Positions 33,555 through 43,119 of a stretch of DNA of 64,000 nt are shown piece after piece (position 1 is the first letter of the stretch; every line of letters begins with the position of its first letter). The notes beneath the pieces were generated by a model that was given only the letters and a program-made list of their open reading frames with translations, was not told where the DNA came from and did not search any database. A program made the position numbers and the translations under genes. This DNA comes from Comamonadaceae bacterium. Its GTDB lineage: Bacteria > Pseudomonadota > Gammaproteobacteria > Burkholderiales > Burkholderiaceae_C. The DNA lies in contig CANGLW010000003.1 of NCBI GenBank assembly GCA_947454955.1, positions 103,037-167,036 of the forward strand, written 5' to 3'.

Positions 33555-34865
33555 TCACACACTGGTGGACTTGAAATTCGCTTTCTTCAACAAGGACTCA
33601 TACTGTTGCGACATCAGGTAATTTTGTACCTGGGCCATGAAATCCATGGTGACAACCACGATGATCAACAACGATGTGCCGCCAAAGTAGAAAGGCACGT
33701 TGTATTTCAAGATCAAGAATTCCGGCAGCAAGCACACAAAGGTGATGTAAATAGCGCCGGCAAACGTCAAACGGAGCAATATTTTATCAATGTATTTCGC
33801 GGTCTGATCGCCAGGGCGAATACCGGGAATGAATGCACCGCTCTTTTTCAGGTTGTCCGCTGTTTCGCGGCTGTTGAACACCAGGGCCGTGTAGAAGAAA
33901 CAGAAGAACACAATCGCTGATGCATACAGCATCACATAAATGGGCTGACCAGGCGTGAGGCTCGACGCAATGTCTTTGAGCCACAAGAAGCTGTCACTAC
34001 TGCTGAACCAGCTCACCACGGTGGCAGGCAACAAAATAATGCTCGAAGCAAAGATGGGGGGAATGACACCCGCCATGTTGAGCTTCAAAGGCAGGTGCGA
34101 CGACTGACCGCCATACACCTTGTTGCCCACCTGACGGCGAGCGTAATTCACCAAAATCTTGCGCTGGCCACGCTCCACAAACACCACGAAGTAAGTGACA
34201 CCTGCCACCAACACCACGATGAAGAGCGCCGCGATGATGCTCATCGCACCGGTGCGCACCAACTCAAGCAAACCACCGATGGCGCTGGGCAAGCCCGCTG
34301 CAATACCACCGAAGATCAAAATAGAAATGCCGTTACCCAAACCACGCTCGGTGATTTGCTCACCCAACCACATCAGGAACATGGTGCCCGCGGTGAGGGT
34401 GCACACGGCCGTCATGCGAAAGCCAAAGCCAGGTGACACCACCAAGCCAGCCGAGCTTTCCAACGCCACAGCGATACCGAAAGACTGGAACAAGGCCAAG
34501 CCCAAGGTGCCGTAACGGGTGTACTGGGTGATCTTGCGACGACCCGCTTCACCTTCTTTTTTCAGCTGCTCAAATGTGGGCAACACATAGGTAAGCAACT
34601 GCATGATGATCGATGCGGAGATGTAGGGCATGATGCCCAGCGCAAAGACCGTGAAGCGTGAGAGCGCGCCACCCGAGAACATGTTGAACAAGCTCAGGAT
34701 GCCGCCTTGCTGACCTTTGAACAGGGCAGACAATTGCTCTGGGTTGATACCGGGCACAGGGATGTGTGCGCCGATACGGTAAACAACCAGCGCGAGCAAC
34801 AAGAAGACCAGACGGCGACTGAGATCGCCGTACTTGCCCGCTGCTGAATTTGCGTTAGTTGCCAC
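33555..34865 (-). CDS. secY: Preprotein translocase subunit SecY
   Basis: This 436-residue inner-membrane protein has ten predicted transmembrane segments and forms the Sec channel. Landmarks are the plug/TM2 region [20 protein letters not shown], the cytoplasmic loop [18 protein letters not shown], and [19 protein letters not shown](I)RPG before TM9. Length and topology are standard. It is encoded between rplO and infA in the spc cluster. Confidence 0.98.
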   Translation of the reverse strand: MATNANSAAGKYGDLSRRLVFLLLALVVYRIGAHIPVPGINPEQLSALFKGQQGGILSLFNMFSGGALSRFTVFALGIMPYISASIIMQLLTYVLPTFEQLKKEGEAGRRKITQYTRYGTLGLALFQSFGIAVALESSAGLVVSPGFGFRMTAVCTLTAGTMFLMWLGEQITERGLGNGISILIFGGIAAGLPSAIGGLLELVRTGAMSIIAALFIVVLVAGVTYFVVFVERGQRKILVNYARRQVGNKVYGGQSSHLPLKLNMAGVIPPIFASSIILLPATVVSWFSSSDSFLWLKDIASSLTPGQPIYVMLYASAIVFFCFFYTALVFNSRETADNLKKSGAFIPGIRPGDQTAKYIDKILLRLTFAGAIYITFVCLLPEFLILKYNVPFYFGGTSLLIIVVVTMDFMAQVQNYLMSQQYESLLKKANFKSTSV

Positions 34866-34881
34866 CGTTCAGACCTTCAAA

Positions 34882-35313
34882 TCAAGCAATGCTGCCGCCA
34901 GCTGCTTCGATCGCAGCTTTAGCACCGGCTGTTGCACCAATACCGTTGAGCTTGACCGCTTTGGTCAGAGCACCAGTTTTGACAACCTTGACCACTTTGG
35001 CGATTTCGCCCACCAGACCAGCTTGTTTCAAAGCCAGCAGGTCGACAGAATCCAGGCCCAACTGCTCGAGTTGCGACAGGGTGATCTCAGCGTTGAATTT
35101 CAAAGACTGTGACTTGAAGCCACGCTTGGGCAAGCGACGCTGCAGGGGCATCTGACCGCCCTCGAAGCCCACCTTGTGGTAGCCGCCAGCGCGAGACTTT
35201 TGACCTTTGTGACCACGGCCAGCGGTTTTACCCAGGCCAGAGCCGATACCACGACCGACGCGACGCTTGGCGTGCTTGGCGCCAGGTGCGTGTTGAATGC
35301 TATTGAGTTCCAT
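34882..35313 (-). CDS. rplO: 50S ribosomal protein L15
   Basis: This 143-residue L15 begins [18 protein letters not shown], then [20 protein letters not shown]. It is a late-binding large-subunit protein with a long basic N-terminal extension. Two ATG codons are adjacent. The second (35313) is chosen because the GAGG Shine-Dalgarno is then at a workable spacing of 6. Confidence 0.97.
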   Translation of the reverse strand: MELNSIQHAPGAKHAKRRVGRGIGSGLGKTAGRGHKGQKSRAGGYHKVGFEGGQMPLQRRLPKRGFKSQSLKFNAEITLSQLEQLGLDSVDLLALKQAGLVGEIAKVVKVVKTGALTKAVKLNGIGATAGAKAAIEAAGGSIA

Positions 35314-35323
35314 CATCTGCCTC

Positions 35324-35506
35324 TTACAGCACTTTGACCAGATAGCTGATCTTGTTGATCATGCCGCGCACGGCGGGCGTGTCTTGCAATTCGCTCACGC
35401 TGTTGAGCTTGCGCAGACCCAGACCACGCACGGTGGCGCGGTGTGATTCTTTGCAGCCGATGGGGCTGCGAACCAATTGCAATTTGACTGTTTGTTGTGT
35501 CGTCAT
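35324..35506 (-). CDS. rpmD: 50S ribosomal protein L30
   Basis: This 60-residue L30 begins [20 protein letters not shown], then [19 protein letters not shown]. It is the standard short bacterial form. It sits between rpsE and rplO as in other spc operons, with 10 bases to rplO. Confidence 0.97.
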   Translation of the reverse strand: MTTQQTVKLQLVRSPIGCKESHRATVRGLGLRKLNSVSELQDTPAVRGMINKISYLVKVL

Positions 35507-35518
35507 GATTTACCCCAA

Positions 35519-36043
35519 TCAGGCGAAGATGTCTTCGACGCTCTTGCCGCGTTTAGCAGCCACTTCACCGGGTGTGGTGCAGTTGGACAAAGCGTCCAAG
35601 GTGGCGCGCACCATGTTGTAAGGGTTGCTCGAACCGTGGCTCTTGGCCACGATGTCGGTGATACCCATCACTTCGAAGACAGCGCGCATAGGACCGCCGG
35701 CGATGATGCCCGTACCCTTGGGGGCGGGAGCCATCATCACGGAAGCTGCACCGTGACGGCCGGTCACCACGTGGTGAATCGAACCGTTCTTCAAAGAAAC
35801 TTTAGCCAGGTTGCGACGGGCCTCTTCCATGGCCTTTTGCACGGCAGCGGGCACTTCTTTCGACTTGCCTTTACCCATGCCAACGCGACCATCGCCATCA
35901 CCCACCACAGTCAAGGCTGCGAAACCGAGAATACGGCCGCCCTTCACCACTTTGGTGACGCGGTTGACCGCGATCATCTTTTCGCGCAGACCGTCCTCAG
36001 GACCCTCGGCCTTACCTTGCATTTTTGCTTGAACTTTAGCCAT
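35519..36043 (-). CDS. rpsE: 30S ribosomal protein S5
   Basis: This 174-residue S5 has the N-terminal double-stranded-RNA-binding fold ([20 protein letters not shown], then [17 protein letters not shown]) and the C-terminal domain with [19 protein letters not shown]. It takes part in decoding accuracy. Two adjacent ATGs exist. I use the second (36043), giving [11 protein letters not shown], and the first adds one Met only. Confidence 0.97.
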   Translation of the reverse strand: MAKVQAKMQGKAEGPEDGLREKMIAVNRVTKVVKGGRILGFAALTVVGDGDGRVGMGKGKSKEVPAAVQKAMEEARRNLAKVSLKNGSIHHVVTGRHGAASVMMAPAPKGTGIIAGGPMRAVFEVMGITDIVAKSHGSSNPYNMVRATLDALSNCTTPGEVAAKRGKSVEDIFA

Positions 36044-36060
36044 CATTTATTCCGATCTGC

Positions 36061-36426
36061 TTAGAACTGCAAGCCAGCTTCACGCGCTGCATCTGCCAAA
36101 GCCTTAACGCGGCCGTGGTAGGCGAAACCTGAACGGTCGAACGCCACTTTGTCCACGCCAGCGGCTTTTGCTTTTTCAGCGATGCGCTTGCCAATCACGG
36201 TTGCGGCATTGGTGTTGCCACCCTTGCCAGAGCCACCCAGGGCTTGACGGACTTCTGCTTCGGCCGTGGAAGCACTGGCCAACACTTTGCTGCCTTCGCC
36301 AGAAATGACGGCAGCATAAATGTGCAGGTTGGTGCGGGTCACGGTCAAACGCGCCACACCTTGTGTGGCGATACGGATGCGGGTCTGACGTGCACGACGA
36401 AGACGCTGCTCTTTCTTGGTCAACAT
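36061..36426 (-). CDS. rplR: 50S ribosomal protein L18
   Basis: This 121-residue L18 binds 5S rRNA in the central protuberance. It begins [19 protein letters not shown] and ends [20 protein letters not shown] with a short tail. The length is typical. It sits between rplF and rpsE. Confidence 0.97.
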   Translation of the reverse strand: MLTKKEQRLRRARQTRIRIATQGVARLTVTRTNLHIYAAVISGEGSKVLASASTAEAEVRQALGGSGKGGNTNAATVIGKRIAEKAKAAGVDKVAFDRSGFAYHGRVKALADAAREAGLQF

Positions 36427-36437
36427 GTTGCAGCTCC

Positions 36438-36971
36438 TTATTTCTTCTTGGTCTCTTTGATCGTGACCGTCTCATCCGCATAACGGATGCCCTTGCCCTT
36501 GTAAGGCTCGGGAGGACGAACGGCACGGATCTCAGCGGCGATCTGACCCACGCGCTGACGGTCAGCGCCTTTGATCACGATCTCGGTCGGGGCCGGTGTG
36601 GCCACGGTGATACCAGCAGGCATCTCGAAGTTGACGGGGTGGGAGTAACCCACAGCCAGGTTCAACTTGTTGCCCTGAGCAGCGGCTTTGTAGCCCACGC
36701 CGATCAAGGTCAATTTTTTCTCAAAGCCTTTGCTCACACCCAGCACCATGTTGTTCACCAGCTGACGCATGGTGCCGCTCATGGCATTGGCTTCGCGAGA
36801 CTCATTGGCCGGTGCGAACGAGAGCTTGCCGCCTTCGTTGGACACCTTGACCAAAGCAGATTGGGCCAGAGCCAAAGTACCACCGGTACCTTTGACGCTG
36901 ATCTGGTCGTCTTTGATGGACACGTCGACACCCGCGGGGATGGCGACTGGCATTTTTCCTACACGTGACAT
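36438..36971 (-). CDS. rplF: 50S ribosomal protein L6
   Basis: This 177-residue L6 starts at ATG 36971 ([16 protein letters not shown]), with GAGGAG upstream. A frame 13 codons longer would overlap rpsH and is rejected. L6 lies near the GTPase-associated centre, and the C-terminal signature [14 protein letters not shown] is intact. Confidence 0.97.
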   Translation of the reverse strand: MSRVGKMPVAIPAGVDVSIKDDQISVKGTGGTLALAQSALVKVSNEGGKLSFAPANESREANAMSGTMRQLVNNMVLGVSKGFEKKLTLIGVGYKAAAQGNKLNLAVGYSHPVNFEMPAGITVATPAPTEIVIKGADRQRVGQIAAEIRAVRPPEPYKGKGIRYADETVTIKETKKK

Positions 36972-36994
36972 ATCAGTTTCTCCTCTATGCCGCG

Positions 36995-37390
36995 TTAAGC
37001 CACGTAGCAAAGCACTTCACCACCGACACCGGTAGCACGCGCTTTACGATCAGTCATCACGCCTTTCGGTGTGGTGACAATGGCAACACCAAGACCATTC
37101 TGGACTTGGGGAATGTCGTCACGGCCTTTGTACACACGCAGACCAGGGCGGCTGACGCGCTCGATGCGCTCAATCACGGGACGGCCAGCGTAATACTTCA
37201 GGGTAATTTCGAGGTCAGCTTTGCCACCTTCGGACTTCACGGAGAAGCCGTCGATGTAGCCTTCGTCTTTCAACACCTGTGCGATGGCCACTTTCACTTT
37301 GGAAGAGGGCACCGACACGGTGGATTTGGCGACCATCTGCGCATTGCGAATGCGCGTCAACAGGTCGGCGATGGGATCACTCATGCTCAT
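36995..37390 (-). CDS. rpsH: 30S ribosomal protein S8
   Basis: This 131-residue S8 begins [19 protein letters not shown] and ends [17 protein letters not shown], both typical. S8 binds the central domain of 16S rRNA and in E. coli represses the spc operon at rplE. AGGAG seven bases before ATG 37390 supports that start over the ATG two codons on. Confidence 0.97.
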   Translation of the reverse strand: MSMSDPIADLLTRIRNAQMVAKSTVSVPSSKVKVAIAQVLKDEGYIDGFSVKSEGGKADLEITLKYYAGRPVIERIERVSRPGLRVYKGRDDIPQVQNGLGVAIVTTPKGVMTDRKARATGVGGEVLCYVA

Positions 37391-37407
37391 GTCAAATCTC
37401 CTACCGC

Positions 37408-37713
37408 TTACCAGCTGGCTTTGGTGATGCCAGGAATATCACCGGCGAACGCCAGTTCACGGATCTTGGCGCGAGCCAAGCCGAACTGACGGAAGGTGCC
37501 GCGGGGACGACCGGTGATCGCGCAACGGTTACGTTGGCGGGTCGGGTTGGCGTTACGGGGCAATTTCTGCAGACCCAAACGTGCAGCAGCACGCTCTTCG
37601 TCAGATTTTTTTGCGTCGTTAGCGATGGCCTTGAGTTCCGCGTGTTTCTTCGCGTACTTGGCAACCAGTTTGTCTCGCTTGAGCTCGCGCTCGATCAAAG
37701 CTACTTTAGCCAC
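37408..37713 (-). CDS. rpsN: 30S ribosomal protein S14
   Basis: This 101-residue S14 is the long, zinc-free (C-) form, shown by its length and the absence of CxxC pairs. It begins [20 protein letters not shown] and carries [20 protein letters not shown]. It is a head protein of the small subunit. Gene order rplE-rpsN-rpsH is standard. Confidence 0.97.
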   Translation of the reverse strand: MAKVALIERELKRDKLVAKYAKKHAELKAIANDAKKSDEERAAARLGLQKLPRNANPTRQRNRCAITGRPRGTFRQFGLARAKIRELAFAGDIPGITKASW

Positions 37714-37721
37714 AGGTCACC

Positions 37722-38261
37722 TCAGTTCTTGAAGGGGAAACGGAAACCAGCCAAGAGGGCTTTGCACTCTTCGTCGGTTTTGGCCGTGGTGGTGATGCTG
37801 ATGTTGAGGCCGCGCAGTGCGTCGACTTTGTCGTACTCAATCTCAGGGAAAATGATCTGCTCTTTGACACCGATGTTGTAGTTACCGCGGCCATCGAAGG
37901 CACGACCGGAAATACCACGGAAGTCACGCACGCGGGGCAGAGCCACGGTGACGAAGCGATCCAGGAATTCAAACATTTGCACGCCACGCAGGGTGACCAT
38001 GCAGCCAATGGCTTGGCCTTCGCGGATTTTGAAACCAGCGATGGCTTTCTTGGACTTGGTGACCACAGGCTTTTGACCAGCAATCTTGGTCAGGTCGCCC
38101 ACGGCGTTGTCCATGACCTTCTTGTCGGCAACCGCTTCACTCACACCCATGTTCAGGGTGATCTTGGTGATGCGGGGCACTTGCATGGGCGAGGTGTAAC
38201 CGAACTTAGCGGTCAACTCGGGCGCGACTTTCTCGCGATAGTGTTGTTGCAGACGTGCCAT
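37722..38261 (-). CDS. rplE: 50S ribosomal protein L5
   Basis: This 179-residue L5 binds 5S rRNA with L18. Diagnostic stretches are [40 protein letters not shown] and [20 protein letters not shown]. The chain is full length. It lies 2 bases downstream of rplX. Confidence 0.98.
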   Translation of the reverse strand: MARLQQHYREKVAPELTAKFGYTSPMQVPRITKITLNMGVSEAVADKKVMDNAVGDLTKIAGQKPVVTKSKKAIAGFKIREGQAIGCMVTLRGVQMFEFLDRFVTVALPRVRDFRGISGRAFDGRGNYNIGVKEQIIFPEIEYDKVDALRGLNISITTTAKTDEECKALLAGFRFPFKN

Positions 38262-38263
38262 GT

Positions 38264-38584
38264 TTATGCCACCTTGATTTCTTCGCCGCTGGACTTGTAA
38301 ACGCGAACGCGTTTGCCGTCAGCCAGCAACTTGATACCGACGCGATCCGCCTTGCCCGTGGCGCCATTGAAGATGGCCACGTTGGACTGGTGAATCGGCA
38401 TGCTCTTTTCAACGATGCCACCGGTGGTGCCCTTGAGAGGGTTGGGCTTGGTGTGCTTCTTCACCACATTCACGCCCTCAACCAGCACGTGGCTGTCGTC
38501 ACTGCGCAGCACAACCTTGCCGCGTTTACCCTTGTCACGCCCGGTCAGGACAATGACGTCGTCGCCTTTGCGAATCTTGTTCAT
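38264..38584 (-). CDS. rplX: 50S ribosomal protein L24
   Basis: This 106-residue L24 has the KOW motif ([18 protein letters not shown]) that initiates large-subunit assembly, followed by [12 protein letters not shown] and the C-terminal [11 protein letters not shown]. It is second in the transcript, 11 bases after rplN. Confidence 0.98.
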   Translation of the reverse strand: MNKIRKGDDVIVLTGRDKGKRGKVVLRSDDSHVLVEGVNVVKKHTKPNPLKGTTGGIVEKSMPIHQSNVAIFNGATGKADRVGIKLLADGKRVRVYKSSGEEIKVA

Positions 38585-38595
38585 GTTGAGAGTCC

Positions 38596-38964
38596 TTACA
38601 GAACTTCAGGCGCCAAAGACACGATCTTCATGAACTTCTCGGTACGCAGTTCACGCGTCACGGGTCCAAAGATGCGGGTGCCGATAGGCTCGAGTTTGTT
38701 GTTGAGCAGCACGGCGGCATTGCCGTCGAACTTAACCAGAGAGCCATCACCGCGACGAATGCCTTTGGCAGTACGCACGACCACAGCGCTGTAGACCTCG
38801 CCTTTTTTGACGCGGCCACGCGGAGCGGCTTCTTTGATGCTCACTTTGATGATGTCGCCAACGCTTGCATAGCGGCGCTTGGACCCGCCGAGCACCTTAA
38901 TGCACAGCACGGACTTAGCGCCGGTGTTGTCGGCAACTTCTAACCGAGATTCAGTTTGGATCAT
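38596..38964 (-). CDS. rplN: 50S ribosomal protein L14
   Basis: This 122-residue L14 starts at ATG 38964 ([19 protein letters not shown]). An 11-codon longer frame is rejected because MIQ is the invariant family start. It is the first gene of this ribosomal transcript: no rpsQ, rpmC or other S10-operon gene precedes it, and the next gene, proC, is divergent. The S10 cluster must be elsewhere in the genome. Confidence 0.98.
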   Translation of the reverse strand: MIQTESRLEVADNTGAKSVLCIKVLGGSKRRYASVGDIIKVSIKEAAPRGRVKKGEVYSAVVVRTAKGIRRGDGSLVKFDGNAAVLLNNKLEPIGTRIFGPVTRELRTEKFMKIVSLAPEVL

Positions 38965-39088
38965 TTCAATATTCCCAACTTGCACCAGTGAAACCACTGG
39001 TCAGTCTTGGGCCTGTCGTCCACAGCGCAAACCACTCGCACTGCTTCCGTAAGGCAGAAACTTCACGTTTTCGAACGCGAAGCCAGCT

Positions 39089-39117
39089 ATTATGCCAGAG
39101 TTTTCAGCGCCCGTCAA
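39089..39117 (-). promoter_or_regulatory. Promoter of the rplN-rplQ operon
   Basis: On the minus strand TTGACG (39112-39117) and CATAAT (39089-39094) are separated by exactly 17 bases, matching the sigma-70 hexamers at five of six positions each. The start point would be near 39082, leaving a leader of about 118 nt before rplN. This explains how a transcript of about 9 kb begins at rplN without the S10 genes. Confidence 0.82.
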
Positions 39118-39218
39118 AACCCTTTGTGGCCATCAAGTTCACAAGGCCCCTAAAAGGGCCTAGTCAGGCTTGAACGGGACACTGTTTATTGTATTTTCCC
39201 CTCTGAAACCACGAATTT

Positions 39219-40034
39219 ATGACGCGCAACATTGCATTCATCGGCGGCGGCAACATGGCCGGCGCAATCATCGGCGGTCTGATCAAACAGGGCACGCCCG
39301 CAGCCTCCATCCGGGCTTTGGAGCCCTTTGCGGCAACTGCCCAAGCCCTGCACACCCAAACCGGGGTGGCCGTGCACGCCCAAGCGGGCGATTTCCTCAA
39401 GACCGCCAGCCTGGTGGTCTGGGCTGTCAAACCCCAGGTATTCAAAGAAGCTGCCCAGCCTGTGGCGGCGCTGACCCAAGGCGCCTTGCACCTGAGCGTG
39501 GCCGCCGGCATTCCCAGTGCCAGCATTGCCCGCTGGTTGGCCACCGACCGTGTGGTGCGCAGCATGCCCAACACCCCTGCCCTGGTGGGCCTGGGTGTAA
39601 CAGGCTTGTTTGCCCGCGCAGGCGTGAGCGCTCAAGACCGCGCCTGGGTGGACTCGGTCACCGCCACCATGGGCAAATCCATTTGGGTGAGTGACGAGGC
39701 GCAGTTAGATGCGGTCACCGCGGTCTCAGGCTCGGGGCCTGCTTATGTGTTTTATTTCATCGAGGCGCTGATGGCTGCCGGGCAAGAGATGGGTCTGGAC
39801 GCCGAACAAGCACGCACACTGGCCATCGAGACCTTTTACGGCGCCAGCACCCTGGCACGCACCAGCACCGAGGCCCCTGGCATCCTGCGTGAGCGCGTGA
39901 CCTCCAAGGGAGGCACCACTTACGCGGCTTTGACCAGCATGAACAGCCAGAACCTTCAGCAAGGCTTCATCCAAGCGGTGAAGGCAGCGCAAGTTCGCGC
40001 CAAAGAGCTGGGGCAAGAGTTTGGTGCTGACTGA
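39219..40034 (+). CDS. proC: Pyrroline-5-carboxylate reductase
   Basis: This 271-residue cytoplasmic enzyme reduces pyrroline-5-carboxylate to proline with NAD(P)H. The Rossmann start is NIAFIGGGNMAGAIIGGL, the dimer/catalytic helices contain SGSGPAYVFYFIEALMAAG, and LRERVTSKGGTTYAAL is near the end. The ATG at 39219 is the family start, although no strong Shine-Dalgarno precedes it. It is divergent from rplN across 254 bases that hold the ribosomal promoter. Confidence 0.96.
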   Translation: MTRNIAFIGGGNMAGAIIGGLIKQGTPAASIRALEPFAATAQALHTQTGVAVHAQAGDFLKTASLVVWAVKPQVFKEAAQPVAALTQGALHLSVAAGIPSASIARWLATDRVVRSMPNTPALVGLGVTGLFARAGVSAQDRAWVDSVTATMGKSIWVSDEAQLDAVTAVSGSGPAYVFYFIEALMAAGQEMGLDAEQARTLAIETFYGASTLARTSTEAPGILRERVTSKGGTTYAALTSMNSQNLQQGFIQAVKAAQVRAKELGQEFGAD

Positions 40035-40064
40035 AAAACGCGCTTGTTACGAGTTAAAGTCTAG

Positions 40065-40081
40065 TCAGCACGTTGCTGACG
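40065..40081. promoter_or_regulatory. Palindrome upstream of the Lys-rich exported peptide gene
   Basis: GTCAGCA-CGT-TGCTGAC is a perfect 7-bp inverted repeat with a 3-base centre, 23 bases before the ATG at 40104. It could be an operator or a leader hairpin. The loop is short for a stable RNA hairpin but possible. Confidence 0.4.
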
Positions 40082-40103
40082 TGCACGACACCTAGGAACC
40101 GAC

Positions 40104-40367
40104 ATGAACAAAACCTTGACCACCCTCAGCGCCCTGGCTGGCGCCCTCGCCCTGACCTTCTCTGCCTCGCACGCTCTGGCGCAGGCTCAACCTGCTGCCG
40201 TGCCCGCACCGGCCGTGGCACCAGCTGCAGCACCAGCCCCCGCACCCGCGCCAGCCGCTGCCCCCGTCGTGAAAGCCGCCGAGCCCGAGAAAGCCAGCAA
40301 GGGCGACAAGAAAGCCAAGAAGGCCAAGAAAAACAAAAAGCACAAGAAAGCCAAAAAGGCCGATTGA
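40104..40367 (+). CDS. Small exported Ala/Pro-rich, Lys-tailed protein
   Basis: This 87-residue protein has three parts. A signal peptide (MNKTLTTLSALAGALALTF, cleavage near ALAQA) is followed by an Ala/Pro linker (residues about 28-58) and a strongly basic tail of repeated KKAKK/KKHKK. It has no catalytic motif. A secreted or periplasmic polycation binding phosphate-rich or anionic envelope polymers is possible, but this is inference. The frame is real: the signal peptide, an AGGAA before the ATG and a terminator right after agree. Low-complexity relatives are common in Burkholderiales, and database hits would be uninformative. Confidence 0.75.
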   Translation: MNKTLTTLSALAGALALTFSASHALAQAQPAAVPAPAVAPAAAPAPAPAPAAAPVVKAAEPEKASKGDKKAKKAKKNKKHKKAKKAD

Positions 40368-40386
40368 TCCGCCTTCAAGCCCATTG

Positions 40387-40417
40387 AAAAAGTCGCTGTG
40401 ACCCAGCGGCTTTTTTT
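40387..40417. terminator. Bidirectional terminator between the Lys-rich gene and ubiA
   Basis: AAGTCGCTG pairs with CAGCGGCTT (one G-T pair, 5-base loop). There are seven T on the plus-strand exit and five on the minus-strand exit. The genes on both sides converge here, so it can stop both. Confidence 0.85.
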
Positions 40418-40441
40418 ACAACTCAAGCTGGCAGTTGCGCC

Positions 40442-41305
40442 TCAAAAATAAGCCGCCACCACGCCAACAAACACCGTCATGCCCAGCCAGTGGTTGATGC
40501 GAAAGGCCTTGAAGCAACCCTCGCGCGTGCGGTCTTTGATCAAACGGTGGTGCCACACCACCTGACTCAAAGCCACCAGGACTGCTACCCAATAAATAGC
40601 AGGCAAGCCTTGCCGATAAAGGGCTAACGACCAAACAGCCAAATAAATCAGGTAACTGACCATGATGGCGCGCACGTCCCAAGCACCCAAGGTGATGGCC
40701 GAGGTTTTCATGCCAATGCGCAAGTCGTCATCGCGGTCCACCATGGCGTACTCAGTGTCGTAGGCCAGCACCCAAAACAAATTGCCCCCCAACAACACCC
40801 AAGCCAATGCCGGCACCTGGTTCTGAACCGCGGCAAATGCCATGGGAATGCCAAAGCTGAACGCCACCCCCAAGACTGCCTGGGGCATGGCAAAAAAACG
40901 CTTGGCAAAGGGATACGCCACAGCCACAGCCAAGGCGGCAAATGACCAGAGCACGGCAGCGGTGGTGGTGGTCAGCACCAACACAAACGCCAGCAGGGCC
41001 AGTACCGCGCCCAGCCCCAAAGCCTCGCGCACCGACACAGCACCTGTGGTCACCGGCCGCTGCGCGGTGCGTTTGACGTGCTTGTCAAAGTCGCGGTCGG
41101 CCACATCATTCAAGCAACAACCTGCACTGCGCATGAGCACCGTGCCCGCCACAAACACCACCAGCAAGTGCCAACCCGGAATGCCACCTGCTGCCACCCA
41201 CAAGGCGCTCAAACTGGGCCAGAGCAGCAGCAACCATCCCGCTGGGCGGTCCCAGCGGATCAGGTCGAGGTAGAGCTTGAATTTGGACGGCGCCAGCGTG
41301 GTCAT
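40442..41305 (-). CDS. ubiA: 4-hydroxybenzoate polyprenyltransferase
   Basis: This 287-residue inner-membrane prenyltransferase joins the polyprenyl chain to 4-hydroxybenzoate in ubiquinone synthesis. Both Asp-rich motifs are present: [18 protein letters not shown] (first) and [19 protein letters not shown] (second). The eight to nine hydrophobic helices and [19 protein letters not shown] near the start are typical. It lies 40 bases downstream of oxyR on the same strand, a conserved betaproteobacterial pairing. Confidence 0.96.
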   Translation of the reverse strand: MTTLAPSKFKLYLDLIRWDRPAGWLLLLWPSLSALWVAAGGIPGWHLLVVFVAGTVLMRSAGCCLNDVADRDFDKHVKRTAQRPVTTGAVSVREALGLGAVLALLAFVLVLTTTTAAVLWSFAALAVAVAYPFAKRFFAMPQAVLGVAFSFGIPMAFAAVQNQVPALAWVLLGGNLFWVLAYDTEYAMVDRDDDLRIGMKTSAITLGAWDVRAIMVSYLIYLAVWSLALYRQGLPAIYWVAVLVALSQVVWHHRLIKDRTREGCFKAFRINHWLGMTVFVGVVAAYF

Positions 41306-41345
41306 GCCGTGATTGTCTCAGCCCGCCAGGCTGGCGGGACTGTGT

Positions 41346-42293
41346 TCAAGACAGGCGGCGAACGCCAGGCAACTCGCAGGCGTAAATCGCATTGCGCAAA
41401 GTGGCAATGGCTTCATAACGCGTGAAGCTGCGGCGCCACACCAGCACCACACGGCGCGAAGGCGCCTCGCCCGAGAAGGGCAGGTACTTGATGAACGCGT
41501 CGTCATGCCGGCGCGGCTTGTTGGTGAAGGCCACCTTGGGCACGCTCAGGCGCGGCATCAAGGTCACGCCCATGCCAGCGGCCACCATGTGCTTGATGGT
41601 CTCGAGCGACGAACCCTCAAAGCTCTTGCGGATGCCTTCGGCATTGCTGGAAAAGCGGGCGAACTCGGGGCAGACCTGCAGCACATGGTCGCGGAAGCAA
41701 TGCCCGGTGCCCAAGAGCAGCATGGTTTCTTGCTTGATGTCCTCGTTGCTGATGGACTCTTGCGAGGCCAGCGGGTGCGTGGCGGGCACGGCGGCGTAAA
41801 AAGGCTCGTCGTACAGCGGTGCCACGGCCAAGCCGGTGTCGGGGAAGGGCTCGGCCAGCACAGCGCAATCAATCTCGCCAGTGCGCAGCATCTCGAGCAA
41901 TTTGACGGTGAAATTCTCTTGCAGCACCAGCGGCATTTGCGGGGTGTGCGTGATCATGTGGCGCACCAGGTCAGGCAACAGATACGGCCCGATGGTGTAG
42001 ATCACCCCCATGCGCAGCGGCCCAGCCAGAGGGTCTTTGCCACGCTTGGCAATTTCTTTGATGTTGGCGGCTTGCTCCAGCACCGACTGGGCTTGGCGCA
42101 CGATGTCTTCGCCCAGCGAGGTCACCGCCACTTCATTGGCGCTGCGCTCAAACAGCTTCACATCCAGCTCTTCTTCAAGCTTTTTGACCGCCACCGACAA
42201 GGTGGGTTGAGACACATAACAGGCCTCGGCCGCTTTGCCGAAATGCTTTTCGCGAGCGACGGCCACAATGTATTTAAGTTCGGTCAGGGTCAT
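41346..42293 (-). CDS. oxyR: Hydrogen peroxide-sensing regulator OxyR
   Basis: This 315-residue LysR-type regulator begins MTLTELKYIVAVAREKHFG, with the HTH in AAEACYVSQPTLSVAVKKLE. The redox pair is intact in GTGHCFRDHVLQVCPEF, matching Cys199 and Cys208 of E. coli OxyR, whose disulfide activates catalase and peroxidase genes. TLMPRLSV near the end is also typical. ubiA follows, and a secretin-like protein gene precedes it by 30 bases. Confidence 0.95.
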   Translation of the reverse strand: MTLTELKYIVAVAREKHFGKAAEACYVSQPTLSVAVKKLEEELDVKLFERSANEVAVTSLGEDIVRQAQSVLEQAANIKEIAKRGKDPLAGPLRMGVIYTIGPYLLPDLVRHMITHTPQMPLVLQENFTVKLLEMLRTGEIDCAVLAEPFPDTGLAVAPLYDEPFYAAVPATHPLASQESISNEDIKQETMLLLGTGHCFRDHVLQVCPEFARFSSNAEGIRKSFEGSSLETIKHMVAAGMGVTLMPRLSVPKVAFTNKPRRHDDAFIKYLPFSGEAPSRRVVLVWRRSFTRYEAIATLRNAIYACELPGVRRLS

Positions 42294-42323
42294 GATGCAA
42301 TTATGTTTCGCAAACCAATAGCT

Positions 42324-43037
42324 TTATTGTAAGGATACACGGACTTGCACCAAGCGGCGAGGGTTTTTCGGGTCCATCGATGCCGCCTGCCCCGTGCCGT
42401 AAACCCCCGCTCTGGCTGCTTGTCCACTGGCCGCCAAAGTCACCCACTGCCCCAAGGGCGCCAAGACGGTGGTGCTGAGTTGTTGGCTGTTTTGATGGGG
42501 CAAGTCCAGCCCCTGGCGCTGATCCACCGTTTGGGCACTCACGGTCACATCCAACTGCACCTGCAGCCCGCCTTGCCACACCGGCTTGACCATCAAGGTT
42601 TGACCGGCTTGCACCCAGGTTAACGACTGCGACACCGCACCTCCGGTGCTGTTGGCTTGCACATTTGCAGAGGGCGCCGCAGCACTTCCACCAGCACTTC
42701 CACCAGAACTTGTACCAGCCCCTGTGACTGCGCCTGTAACAGCGCCTGAGCCATTTACATTGAGCTGCGAGCTTTGTGCCGACACCGATGAGGTCCACAA
42801 CATCGGCATGGTTTGGCCAAGTTGCCATGTGCCTTGCGTGCCATTGACCAGCCGCAGACTTTGCTCTTGCAAGTTATGGGGGGCTTGCGTGCTCACGCTG
42901 TAGCCGCTGGGTTCATCCACCTGGCGCACACTCACCACCAAATTTTGTGCAGGCAGTGCAGGCTTGGTTTGCGCCATGGCCACGAGGCAAGGCCAAAGCA
43001 AGAACCCCAAGCATAAGTTACGGACGAGACAGCGCAT
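42324..43037 (-). CDS. Exported protein with degenerate secretin-like domain
   Basis: This protein of 237 residues starts at ATG 43037 (MRCLVRNLCLGFLLWPCLV), with a signal peptide ending at VAMAQ. Two halves, SLRLVNGTQGTWQLGQTMPM and VKPVWQGGLQVQLDVTVSAQ followed by STTVLAPLGQWVTLA, echo the conserved C-terminal beta-domain of type II/III secretins (where a ligand-like Q-x-G-x-x-x-P and V-x-L-x-V pattern recurs). A Gly/Ser/Thr/Ala-rich spacer of about 30 residues (TGAVTGAGTSSGGSAGGS) separates them. No pore-forming length or N-domains exist, so it is not a full secretin. It is divergent from the old yellow enzyme gene. Confidence 0.65.
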   Translation of the reverse strand: MRCLVRNLCLGFLLWPCLVAMAQTKPALPAQNLVVSVRQVDEPSGYSVSTQAPHNLQEQSLRLVNGTQGTWQLGQTMPMLWTSSVSAQSSQLNVNGSGAVTGAVTGAGTSSGGSAGGSAAAPSANVQANSTGGAVSQSLTWVQAGQTLMVKPVWQGGLQVQLDVTVSAQTVDQRQGLDLPHQNSQQLSTTVLAPLGQWVTLAASGQAARAGVYGTGQAASMDPKNPRRLVQVRVSLQ

Positions 43038-43119
43038 GCTTGTGGAGGGTGCCACAATTGCACCCCTTTGTGGGCACTGTTGTCCACCCCCATTCCCCCG
43101 AAAAAGCCGAGGTTTACCC

